From CAVYPR01 sp963770505 (GTDB lineage Bacteria > Actinomycetota > Acidimicrobiia > Acidimicrobiales > RAAP-2), in the NCBI GenBank assembly GCA_963770505.1, contig CAVYPR010000001.1:124001-188000 (forward strand): DNA of 64,000 nt, in the 5' to 3' direction. Positions 55,657-64,000 of the stretch are shown in pieces (position 1 is the stretch's first letter; each line of letters begins with the position of its first letter). The position numbers and the translations under genes were made by a program. The notes beneath the pieces were generated by a model, which had not been told where the DNA came from, did not search any database, and saw only the letters and a program-made list of their open reading frames with translations.

Positions 55657-56382
55657 GTGGACGTGGACGACGGGGGGGCGGCGAAGCTCGCCGAACGGCT
55701 GGGGCACTCCTTCGCCGACCCGACCCTCCTCCACCAGGCGCTCTCGCACCGCAGCTGGTGCGGTGAGCAGGACGGCGTGCCCTCCAACGAGCGGCTCGAG
55801 TTCCTGGGCGACGCCGTGCTCGGCCTGGTGGTCGCCGACCACATCTACCGCCGGTTCCCCGAGCTCCCCGAGGGCGACCTGGCCAAGATCCGCTCGGCCG
55901 TGGTCAACGCCCGGGTGCTGGCCGAGTCGGCCCACGAGCTCGAGCTGGGCGGGGTCCTCCTGCTGGGGAAGGGTGAGGAGGCGTCGGGGGGCCGGACCAA
56001 GGTCTCGATCCTGGCCGACGCCCTGGAGGCGGTGATCGGCGCCGTCTACCTCGACGCCGACTGGGCCGAGGCCCAACGGCTGGTCCTGGACCTCTTGGGG
56101 GAGCGGATCGAGCGGGCGGCGGCCGAGCCCGACGACTTCGACCACAAGAGCCGGCTGCAGGAGCTGACCGTCCGGCGCGGGGAGGGCCCCCCCCGCTACC
56201 AGGTGGAGGGGTCGGGTCCCGACCACGACCGCCACTACCTGGCCGAGGTGTACGTGGCCGGCGAGCGGCGGGGCACGGGGGAGGGGTCGTCCAAGAAGGA
56301 CGCCGAGCAGGCGGCGGCCCGCGCCGCCTGGCTGCTGCTGAGCACCCTCGAGACCGAGCCGCAGGGGGACGGGCGTGCCTGA
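55657..56382 (+). CDS. rnc: Ribonuclease III
   Basis: A 241-residue double-strand RNA nuclease for rRNA processing. The catalytic block NERLEFLGDAVLGLVVAD is near residue 45, and SILADALEAVIGAVYLD holds the second Asp/Glu pair. The dsRNA-binding domain (KSRLQELTVRRGEGPPRY, then GSSKKDAEQAAARAA) fills the C-terminus. GTG 55657 or 55663 may be used. It overlaps mutM by 8 nt. Confidence 0.95.
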   Translation: MDVDDGGAAKLAERLGHSFADPTLLHQALSHRSWCGEQDGVPSNERLEFLGDAVLGLVVADHIYRRFPELPEGDLAKIRSAVVNARVLAESAHELELGGVLLLGKGEEASGGRTKVSILADALEAVIGAVYLDADWAEAQRLVLDLLGERIERAAAEPDDFDHKSRLQELTVRRGEGPPRYQVEGSGPDHDRHYLAEVYVAGERRGTGEGSSKKDAEQAAARAAWLLLSTLETEPQGDGRA

Positions 56383-57274
56383 GCTCCCCGAGGTCGAGAC
56401 CCTCCGCCAGGACCTGGCCAAGGAGGTGGTGGGGCGCAAGATCAAGACGGTCTCGGTGGCCAACGGGCGCTCGGTGCGCCGCCACCCGAGCGCCAAGCAC
56501 TTCCGGGCCCTCCTGGAGGGCCGGACCATCAAGGTGGTGGCGCGCCTGGGCAAGTACCTGCTCCTCGGCCTCGACAGCGGCGACACCCTGGTCGTCCACC
56601 TCGGGATGAGCGGCCAGCTGCTGCGGGTGAAGAGCGCCAAGGAGCCCAAGCCCAAGCACACCCACGTGGTGATCACCTTCACCCAGGGCGGCGAGCTGCG
56701 CTACGTCGACCCGCGGACCTTCGGGGAGATGTTCGTGTCCACCCCGCCGGCCGACGCCCCCCCGGTGCCGGCGGCCACCGGGGCGCCCTCGGCCGCGGCC
56801 GACGGGGCGGCGCTGCGCAAGGGGCTCCACGAGCTCTCCCACCTCGGCTTCGACCCGATCGAGGACATGATGAGCTGGGAGCGGTTCGCCGTCATGCTCC
56901 GCCAGCACCACGCCGGCCTGAAGGCGCTGTTGATGGACCAGCAGTTCGTGGCGGGGATCGGGAACCTCTACTCCGACGAGATCCTCTTCGCCGCGGGGCT
57001 CCGCTACGACCGCTCCTCGGACGGCCTCTCGGCCACCGAGACCCGCCGCCTCTACCGCGCCATGGTCGAGACCCTGGCCGAGGCGATCAAGCACCGGGGG
57101 TCCACCCTGGCCGACGAGCAGTACCGGGACCTGTTCGGCGAGGTCGGCGACTACCAGGGCAGCCATCAGGTCTACGACCGCGAGGGCCAGCCCTGCCGGC
57201 GCTGCCGCAACCTGATCGTCCGGGTGCGCACCGGCGGCCGCTCGACCTTCTTCTGCGAGCACTGCCAAGTCTGA
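56375..57274 (+). CDS. mutM: Formamidopyrimidine-DNA glycosylase
   Basis: A 299-residue base-excision repair enzyme that removes 8-oxoguanine. After Met removal the catalytic Pro and Glu are first (PELPEVETLR). VVHLGMSGQL, FVAGIGNLYSDEILFAAG and a zinc finger (CRRCRN, FFCEHCQV) complete the fold. An Ala/Pro-rich insertion of about 25 residues (about 126-150, before LHELSHLGFDP) is not usual. The start is GTG 56375, inside the rnc end. Confidence 0.95.
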   Translation: MPELPEVETLRQDLAKEVVGRKIKTVSVANGRSVRRHPSAKHFRALLEGRTIKVVARLGKYLLLGLDSGDTLVVHLGMSGQLLRVKSAKEPKPKHTHVVITFTQGGELRYVDPRTFGEMFVSTPPADAPPVPAATGAPSAAADGAALRKGLHELSHLGFDPIEDMMSWERFAVMLRQHHAGLKALLMDQQFVAGIGNLYSDEILFAAGLRYDRSSDGLSATETRRLYRAMVETLAEAIKHRGSTLADEQYRDLFGEVGDYQGSHQVYDREGQPCRRCRNLIVRVRTGGRSTFFCEHCQV

Positions 57275-57304
57275 ACGCACCCCGGGGGCCGGGCGCGGGG
57301 TTGG

Positions 57305-57310
57305 TAGGGT
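57305..57310 (+). promoter_or_regulatory. -10 hexamer TAGGGT of smc (leaderless)
   Basis: TAGGGT ends 7 nt before ATG 57318, and no ribosome site is seen. The transcript probably starts at the ATG. Confidence 0.55.
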
Positions 57311-57317
57311 CCAACCG

Positions 57318-60300
57318 ATGTTCCTGAAGTCGCTCTCGATGAAGGGGTTCAAGTCCTTCGCCGACCCCACCGTGCTCGAGTTCGAGCCCGGGGATCACCG
57401 TGGTGGTCGGCCCCAACGGCAGCGGCAAGTCCAACGTGGTGGACGCCGTCACCTGGGTGCTCGGCGCCCAGGGCCCCCGCTCGCTGCGCTCGCAGAAGAT
57501 GGAGGACGTCATCTTCGCCGGCACCTCCAGCCGGGCCGCCCTGGGGCGGGCGGAGGTCTCGCTCACCATCGACAACGCCTCGGGCCGGCTGCCGGTGGAC
57601 ATGGCCGAGGTGACCATCACCCGGACGCTGTTCCGCTCGGGCGACAGCGAGTACGCCATCAACGGCGCCCCCTGCCGGCTCCTCGACATCCAAGAGCTCC
57701 TGAACGACTCGGGGGTCGGCCGCCAGCAGCACATGATCATCGGCCAGGGCCAGCTGGACACGGTCCTCAACGCGCGCCCCGAGGACCGCCGGGCCATCAT
57801 CGAGGAGGCGGCCGGGGTGCTCAAGCACCGGCGCCGGCGCGAGCGGGCCGAGCGGCGGCTGGCCGCCACCCAGGAGAATCTCGAGCGCCTGGGCGACCTG
57901 GTACGCGAGGTCCGACGGCAGATCCGCCCCCTCGAGCGCCAGGCGGCCGCCGCCCGCTCCCACGCCACCGTGGCCGCCGAGTTGCGGGCCGTGCGCCTGC
58001 ACGTGGCCGCCACCGAACTGGCCGAGCTGGCCGGGCGCAAGACCGCCGCGGCGGAGGCCCTGGCCGCCCTGGGAGCCGAGGAGCGCGACCTGCGGGCGGC
58101 GGTGACCGGACTGGACGAGGCGGCCACGGCCACCGCGGCGGAGCTCTCCTCCAGCCGGGAGGTCGACCTGGCCTCGGCCCTCGGCCGGGTGCAGGGACTG
58201 GTGGAGCGGACCCGGGGGACCTCCGGGGTGCTGCGCGAGCGCGCCCGGGGCCTGGCCGCCGCCCTCGACGCCGCGGCCGACGTCGACGTGGTGTCCACCC
58301 TCGAGGCCGAGAGCGCCCGCCTGGCGGCCGAGCTGGCCGCGGCCGAGGAGGAGTCGGCCGCCCTCGCCCCCGAGCGCAACGAGCTGGCGGCGGCGGAAGA
58401 GGCCCTGGCCTTCGCCGAGCGGGCCCACCTCCAGACCTGGGGGGACGGTGCCGAGCTGGCGGCCGCCGAGGAGGAGCTGTCGGCGGCGCGGGGCCGCCTG
58501 GAGCTGCTCCGCCGCGCCCTCGACCAGGACCGCCGGACGCTGTCGGGGCTGGACGAGCGGACCACCGCCCTGCGCCAGCGCCACGACGCCGTCAGCGCGG
58601 CCCGCGCCGAGCTGGCCCGGAGGTCGGGGGAGCTCCTGGCCGAGGCCGAGCGGCTGGTCGCCGAGGCGGCTGGTGCCGAGGCGGCCGACGGCCGGGCGCG
58701 TGCCGAGGCGGCCGAGTCCGAGCGGGCCGCCTACGCCGCCGAGCAGGAGCGCCACCGGTCGGCCGCCCGGGCCGAGGCCCTGGCGCGTGCCCTCCACGAG
58801 CTCGAGGGCGCCGGGGGCCGCGAGGCCCTCGAGGGGGTCGAAGGGGTCGTGGGATCGCTGGTCGACCTGGTGGAGATCGATGCCACCTGGGAGTCGGCCT
58901 TCGAGGCCGCGGTGGGGGCGGCGGTGGCCGCGGTGGTGGTCGACGGCCGGGGTGCGGCCCGCGCCGCGCTGTCGCGCCTGCACACCAAGGGCGCCACCGG
59001 GGCGCTCCTGGCCGCCGGTCGGTCGCCGGCCCCGACGCCCGGCGCGCTCCCGGCGGGTGCCGAGCCGGTGCGGGCGCACGTCCGGGTGCGCCGTGGCGGC
59101 CACGCGGTCGAAGGGGTGCTCGACGCCCTGCTCGGCCGGGCGGTCCGGGTGGACGGCTGGGAGCAGGCGCTCGACCTGGCCCTCGACCGGCCCGACCTGG
59201 TGGTGGTGACCGCCGACGGCGACCGGTTCGCCGAGTCGGGATGGCGGATCCGCCCGTCCACCGGCGTGGTGACCGCCGCCGCGGTCGAAGAGGCGGGCCG
59301 CCAGGCCGCCGAGGCCGAGCGCACCGCCGAGCAGGCCGCGCACCGGCTGGCCGGGGCCCGCCGGGCCGCCGAGGAGACCCGGGCCGCCGTGGTGGCGGCC
59401 ACCCGGGCGGTCGACCGCAACGAGTCCTCCCGCACGGCCGCCGCGGCCGAGGCCGAGCGCACCGCCGAGGAGCAGGAGCGGCTGGCGTCCGAGCTCGAGG
59501 GCACCCTGCGGGCCCGCCAGGAGTCCGCGGCGGGGGTCGATGCCGATGCCGCCTCCCTGGCCGAGTGCGAGGCCGCCGTCCCCGTCCTGGAGGCCGGGGT
59601 GGCCAGCGCGTCGTCGCGTGCGGCCGAGGCCGACGCCGCCCGGTCGGTCCTCGACCGCCAGCGAGCCGAGCTGGCCGCGCAGGTCCAGGCGCTCGAGGTC
59701 CGCTCGGCCGGGCTCTCCGAGCGGGCGCGGGTGCTGGCGGCCCGCCGCTTTGAGGTGGAGCGCCGGCTCGAGGGTCACGCCGACGAGCGCGAGGCCGCCG
59801 CCGCCCGCCGCCGCCGCCTGGAGGCCGAGGGCGTGGCCCTGCAGCGCCTGGAGGGCCTCGTCGAAGGCGAGCGGGAGCGGCTCGAGGGCGTGCTCGAGGC
59901 CCTGCGGGTCGACTACCGCCTGCAGGTGGAGGCGGTCCGGGCGGGCGGGGAGCGGCTGGAGGCACTGCGCCGGGACCGGGCGGACGCCGAGAGCCGGCTC
60001 TCGGAGGTGCGCGAGCGCACCCGTGCCCTCGACCTCGAGGCAACCGAGGTCGCGCTGCGCAGCGAGGCCCTGGCCGAGACCGTCCAGCGGGAGCTCGGGA
60101 GCGACCCGGCCGAGGCGCTCGAGGCCCCGGCCCCCGAGGTGCCCGAGGGCGTGACCCCGGCCCAACACGCCGCCCGCCTGGCCGAGCAGCTCGCCGCACT
60201 GGGACCGGTGAACCCGCTGGCGCTCGACGAGCTGTCGGTGCTCGAGGAGCGCCACCGCGAGCTCGACGCCCAGGTGGACGACGTGCGGTCCGCCCGCCGG

Positions 60301-60816
60301 GAGCTCCAGGACGTCGTCCGCACCCTGGACGAGGAGATCATGCAGTCCTTCGCCGCGGCCGCCGCCGACGTGAACGAGCACTTCTCGGCCCTCGTCTCGA
60401 CCCTCTTCCCCGGGGGGACCGGCCGGCTCATCCTCACCGAGCCCGACGACCTCCTCAACACCGGGGTCGAGGTGGAGGTCCGGCCGGCCGGGCGCAACGT
60501 CCGGCGGGTCTCGCTGCTCTCCGGCGGGGAGCGGTCGCTGGCCGCCCTGGCCTTCCTCTTCGCCGTCTTCCGGAGCCGGCCGTCCCCCTTCTACCTGATG
60601 GACGAGGTCGAAGCGGCCCTCGACGACGTCAACCTCCACCGGTTCTTGGGCCTCGTGCGCGAGTTCCGCGACGAGGCGCAGCTGATCATCGTGAGCCACC
60701 AGAAGCGCACCATGGAGACCGGCGACGCCCTCTACGGGGTGACCATGGCCCCCGGCGGCTCCTCGCAGGTCATCAGCCAGAAGGTGGCCAAGGAGCCCGA
60801 AGCGGCCGCCGGCTGA
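57318..60816 (+). CDS. smc: Chromosome segregation ATPase Smc, frame interrupted by one extra base
   Basis: Joined across one extra G, the gene codes for about 1,165 residues, the normal Smc length. It begins MFLKSLSMKGFKSFADPT and should read EFEPGITVVVGPNGSGKSN, but a run of four G (57390-57393) shifts the frame just before Walker A. The rest is intact: coiled coils, a hinge (GVVGSLVDLVEID, about residue 485), signature LLSGGERSLAALAFLFAVF and Walker B FYLMDEVEAALDD. Smc compacts and separates chromosomes together with ScpAB. Since everything else is under clear selection, a sequencing error in the G run is the likeliest cause. The only downstream restart (GTG 57400) would lose the first strand of the ATPase head. 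Confidence 0.88.
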
Positions 60817-60842
60817 CCGGCCGGGACGTGGCGGGCGGACAG

Positions 60843-60848
60843 TAGGCT
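60843..60848 (+). promoter_or_regulatory. -10 hexamer TAGGCT of ftsY
   Basis: TAGGCT ends 9 nt before ATG 60858, implying a leader of at most about 2-3 nt. Confidence 0.5.
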
Positions 60849-60857
60849 CGGGCCCCC

Positions 60858-62114
60858 ATGCTCGCCCTGTGGATCGTCCTCGCCGTCGTCGTGGTGGCGG
60901 CGCTGGCCCTCACCGTCACGGCCACCCGCCGCAGGGGCCGACCCCGCCCCGAGGGGCCCCGGACCCCGCCCGCCCCGCAGGCACCGGCGGCCCCGCCGTC
61001 CCCGTCCCCTCCGGCGACCCAAGCCCCACCAACCCCATCGGCCACACGAGCCCCACCAGCGGCAGAGGCCCCGGCGGCCCCAGCGGCCCCAGTGTCGGCG
61101 CCCGCCGAGCGCACGGCGGAGGCGCCGCCCGCCACCTTCAGGGAACGGCTGGGGCGCGCCCGGGGCGTGTTCTCGGGGCTGCGGACCGCCCTCTCGCGCC
61201 CGACGGTCGAGGCCGGCACCTGGGACGAGCTCGAGGAGACCCTCCTGCGGGCGGACGTGGGTGTGGCCACCACCCAGGCCCTGTTGGCCGACCTCCGGCG
61301 CCAGGTCGACGACGGGGAGGTGCGCGACGGCGCCGAGCTGCTCGGGGCCCTGCGCGCCGACCTGGTCGACCTCCTCGAGGTGGAGGACCGCTGGGACGGC
61401 GCCACCGACGCCGAGCTGGCCGCCGGCGACGGCGCGGCGCCCCCGACCGACTCCGAGGTGGTGGCGCCGGTGGGGCGGGCGCTGCGCTTCGAGGGCCTGC
61501 CCGGGACGGTCGACGTCTGGCTGTTCGTGGGGGTGAACGGCGTGGGCAAGACCACCACGGTGGGGAAGGTGGCCCGCCAGCAGGCGTCCGCCGGCCGCTC
61601 GGTGCTCCTCGCCGCCGGCGACACCTTCCGGGCCGCGGCCGCCGAGCAGCTGGCCACCTGGGCGGAGCGGGCCGACGCGGAGATCGTGCGGGGGGCCGAG
61701 GGCGGCGACCCGAGCGCCATCGTCTTCGACGCCGTGCAGCGAGCGGCGGCCCGCGGCAACGACCTGGTCCTGGCGGACACCGCCGGGCGGCTGCACACCA
61801 AGGTCAACCTGGTGGAGGAGCTGAAGAAGATCCGCCGCGTGGCCGACCGGGACCCCGGGCGGGTCACCGAGGTGCTGCTGGTCCTCGACGCCACCACCGG
61901 GCAGAACGGTCTGGTCCAGGCCCGCCAGTTCACCGAGGCGGTGGCGGTCACCGGCGTGGTGCTCACCAAGCTGGACGGGACGGCCAAGGGCGGGGTGGTG
62001 GTGGCGGTCCAGCGGGAGCTGGGCCTGCCGGTCAAGCTGGTGGGGCTGGGGGAGGGGGTCGACGACCTCGTGCCCTTCGAGCCGGCCACCTTCGTCGACG
62101 CCCTACTCGGGTGA
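60858..62114 (+). CDS. ftsY: Signal recognition particle receptor FtsY
   Basis: A 418-residue GTPase that docks SRP-ribosome complexes at the membrane. An N-terminal membrane span (LALWIVLAVVVVAALALTV) and a long Pro/Ala-rich linker (about residues 25-95) replace the acidic A domain of E. coli. The NG domain has FVGVNGVGKTTTVGKVA, AAGDTFRAAAAEQL, ADTAGRLHTK and VLTKLDGTAKGG. It follows smc by 41 bp and precedes ffh, the usual order. Confidence 0.96.
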   Translation: MLALWIVLAVVVVAALALTVTATRRRGRPRPEGPRTPPAPQAPAAPPSPSPPATQAPPTPSATRAPPAAEAPAAPAAPVSAPAERTAEAPPATFRERLGRARGVFSGLRTALSRPTVEAGTWDELEETLLRADVGVATTQALLADLRRQVDDGEVRDGAELLGALRADLVDLLEVEDRWDGATDAELAAGDGAAPPTDSEVVAPVGRALRFEGLPGTVDVWLFVGVNGVGKTTTVGKVARQQASAGRSVLLAAGDTFRAAAAEQLATWAERADAEIVRGAEGGDPSAIVFDAVQRAAARGNDLVLADTAGRLHTKVNLVEELKKIRRVADRDPGRVTEVLLVLDATTGQNGLVQARQFTEAVAVTGVVLTKLDGTAKGGVVVAVQRELGLPVKLVGLGEGVDDLVPFEPATFVDALLG

Positions 62115-62122
62115 GCCTCCGA

Positions 62123-62128
62123 TAGCCT
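62123..62128 (+). promoter_or_regulatory. -10 hexamer TAGCCT of ffh
   Basis: TAGCCT ends 10 nt before ATG 62139. No ribosome site lies between, so a very short or absent leader is likely. Confidence 0.45.
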
Positions 62129-62138
62129 GGCCCTCCCC

Positions 62139-63689
62139 ATGTTCGACGCCCTGTCCGACCGCCTCGAGCGGATCGCCGGCCGCCTGAGGAGCCGTGGCCG
62201 GCTCACCGACGCCGACCTCGACGAGGCCCTCTCCGAGATCCGCACGGCGCTGCTCGAGGCCGACGTCGAGCTGGGCGTGGTCCGCAGCTTCACCGAGGCC
62301 GTGCGGGCCCGCTGCAGCGGCGCCGACCTCTCCAAGAGCCTGACCCCCGGCCAGCAGGTCATCAAGGCCGTGCACGAGGAGCTCGTGCGGATTCTGGGGG
62401 GCGAGACCCTCAAGCTCACCTACGCCTCGAGGCCGCCGACGGTGGTGCTCCTGGCCGGCCTGCAGGGCTCGGGGAAGACCACCACGTCGGCCAAGCTCGC
62501 CCGCTGGTGGAAGCAGCAGGGCCGCAACCCGCTGCTCGTGGGGGCCGACCTCCAGCGGCCCGCCGCCGTCGAGCAGCTGCGGGTCCTCGGCGCCCAGATC
62601 GGGGTGACCGTCTTCAGCGAGCCGACCGACCCGGTCGCCGTGGCCCGGGCCGGGGTGGAGGAGGCGCGGCGCCTCGGGCGCGACGTCTGCATCGTCGACA
62701 CCGCCGGACGCCTGGCCATCGACGAGGAGCTGATGGACGAGGTCCGCCGGGTCTCGGCGGCGGTCGAGCCCCACTACACGCTGCTGGTGATCGACGCCAT
62801 GACCGGCCAGGACGCGGTGGCCACGGCCGACGCCTTCCACCAGACCCTGGCCCTCGACGGGGTCATCCTCACCAAGCTCGACGGCGACGCCCGGGGCGGG
62901 GCGGCGCTTTCGGTCAAAGAGGTGGTGGGCCGGCCCATCGCCTTCGCCTCCACCGGGGAGAAGCTGGACGACTTCGACCTGTTCCACCCCGACCGCATGG
63001 CCGACCGCATCCTGGGGATGGGCGACATGCTCAGCTTGATCGAGCAGGCCGAGCGGACCATGGACCGCGACACGGTCGAGCGGTCGGCGACCCGGCTGAT
63101 GGAGGGCCGGTTCACCCTGGAGGACTTCCTCGAGCAGCTCCAGCAGGTGCGCAAGATGGGCTCGCTGGGGGGGATCATGAAGCTCCTGCCCGGCATGTCC
63201 AAGGAGATGCGCCAGGCGGCCGACCAGGTCGACGACGGCGAGCTCTCGAAGGTCGAGGCGATCGTCCGGTCGATGACCGCCAAGGAGCGGGTCGACCCCG
63301 CCATCGTCGACGGCTCGCGGCGGGTGCGGATCGCCCGAGGCAGCGGTACCTCCACCCAGGACGTGAACCACCTGCTCAAGCAGTTCCGCGAGATGCAGAA
63401 GATGATGAAGGGGATGGCCAGCGGGGCGGGGATGCCCGGCATGCCGCAGATGGGGGGCGGGAAGCTGGGCGGGCTGCTCGGCGCCCGTCGCCAGATGGAG
63501 GCCCTGCGCTCACTCCAAGAGGATGGGGGCGACAACGGCCTGGCCGCCCTCTTCGGTGAGGCCGCCTCGGGCCCACCGGCCGCCCTGAGCGGCGGGTCCA
63601 GGCCCCCGGCGACCCCGGCCAAGGGGTCCCGGGGCGGGGGAAAGAAGAAGAAGAAGGGCGGGCGGGTGACCCCGCCCAAGGGCCGTTGA
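62139..63689 (+). CDS. ffh: Signal recognition particle protein Ffh
   Basis: A 516-residue SRP54-type GTPase that binds signal sequences and 4.5S RNA. The N domain (LTDADLDEALSEIRTALLEADVE) leads to LLAGLQGSGKTTTSAKLA, GADLQRPAAVEQLRVL, IVDTAGRLAID and ILTKLDGDARGGAAL. The Met-rich M domain holds RIARGSGTSTQDVNHLLKQF and MMKGMASGAGMPGMPQMGG. A basic Lys-rich tail ends the protein. It pairs with FtsY encoded just upstream. Confidence 0.97.
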   Translation: MFDALSDRLERIAGRLRSRGRLTDADLDEALSEIRTALLEADVELGVVRSFTEAVRARCSGADLSKSLTPGQQVIKAVHEELVRILGGETLKLTYASRPPTVVLLAGLQGSGKTTTSAKLARWWKQQGRNPLLVGADLQRPAAVEQLRVLGAQIGVTVFSEPTDPVAVARAGVEEARRLGRDVCIVDTAGRLAIDEELMDEVRRVSAAVEPHYTLLVIDAMTGQDAVATADAFHQTLALDGVILTKLDGDARGGAALSVKEVVGRPIAFASTGEKLDDFDLFHPDRMADRILGMGDMLSLIEQAERTMDRDTVERSATRLMEGRFTLEDFLEQLQQVRKMGSLGGIMKLLPGMSKEMRQAADQVDDGELSKVEAIVRSMTAKERVDPAIVDGSRRVRIARGSGTSTQDVNHLLKQFREMQKMMKGMASGAGMPGMPQMGGGKLGGLLGARRQMEALRSLQEDGGDNGLAALFGEAASGPPAALSGGSRPPATPAKGSRGGGKKKKKGGRVTPPKGR

Positions 63690-63801
63690 CGCCGCCGACG
63701 GAGGGGCCCGTGCCCCCGAGTGGACGCGGGGCGCCGCGGACCTGCGAGAATGTCCGGGCCGTCATCTACGCGGCACGTCGATCGATGGAGGGACCAGGTT
63801 C

Positions 63802-64000
63802 GTGGCAGTGAAGCTCCGCCTCGTGCGGATGGGAAAGAAGAAGCAGCCGACCTACCGGCTGGTGGCGGCCGACAGCCGCTCGCCCCGTGACGGCCGGTTC
63901 CTCGAGATCGTGGGCACCTACGCCCCCCGGGGCAAGTCGACCACCGAGCGCGACACGGTGCTCCTGATCGACAACGCCAAGGCGGTCAAGTGGCTGAGCC
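63802..64000 (+). CDS. rpsP: 30S ribosomal protein S16, 3' end beyond window
   Basis: The first 66 residues of S16 are present: MAVKLRLVRMGKKKQPTYRL, VAADSRSPRDGRFLEIVGTY, and DNAKAVKWLS at the edge. GGAGG lies 10 nt upstream of GTG 63802. Most of the domain is visible. In this order ffh-rpsP, a KH-domain protein, rimM and trmD usually follow. Confidence 0.95.
   Translation, partial: MAVKLRLVRMGKKKQPTYRLVAADSRSPRDGRFLEIVGTYAPRGKSTTERDTVLLIDNAKAVKWLS

Overview
The window is chromosomal DNA of a very GC-rich bacterium. Gene content and order point to an actinobacterium, probably of the Acidimicrobiia type: a WhiB regulator, a SepIVA-like DivIVA protein beside YceD, and the run coaD, sepIVA-like, yceD, rpmF, plsX, acpP, rnc, mutM, smc, ftsY, ffh, rpsP. 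GTG starts and 4-nt GTGA overlaps are common. The class assignment is an inference; no rRNA is present.

Bases 1 to about 19,480 form an accessory island of visibly lower GC. It starts with a tyrosine integrase cut by the window edge. Next to it lies a complete RNase P RNA gene (rnpB, minus strand), followed by a 21-codon fragment of the start of xseA. The island body holds a secreted Cys-rich repeat protein, an IS21-family element (istA-istB), and a giant secreted protein of about 3,900 residues. That protein combines an L-type lectin domain, five DUF11-like domains, 30 IPT/TIG repeats and a C-terminal GYWLV-repeat module, and carries one single-base frameshift. On the right the island ends in a second, diverged 5' fragment of rnpB next to the intact xseA. 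The rnpB-xseA border is thus present twice, once on each side of the island cargo, which marks it as inserted or rearranged DNA.

Bases 19,700 to 47,500 are ordinary housekeeping and catabolic genes. A plus-strand operon xseA-xseB-metallohydrolase-ferredoxin reductase meets a minus-strand six-gene operon: glpD, an AGPS-like flavoprotein, glpK, moxR, DUF58 and a transglutaminase. Then follow a peroxide-stress-like block (Fur family, rubrerythrin, FeS protein fused to DUF3501), WhiB, an LCP cell-wall ligase, acyl-CoA dehydrogenase, trpD, galactokinase, alpha-methylacyl-CoA racemase, a VOC protein, a stand-alone RAM domain, an MFS transporter, GTP-dependent PEPCK, thiL and rpmB.

Bases 47,600 to 64,000 are the conserved growth cluster for RNA and ribosome maturation (rsmD, rpmF, rnc, rpsP), phospholipid and fatty-acid synthesis (plsX, acpP, DhaL-type kinase), CoA synthesis (coaD), DNA repair (recG, mutM), chromosome organisation (smc) and protein export (ftsY, ffh). 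The smc frame is broken by one extra G in a G run.

At least ten first-of-operon genes have a TANNNT hexamer ending only 6 to 10 bases before the start codon. This implies leaderless or near-leaderless transcripts and settles several start choices.
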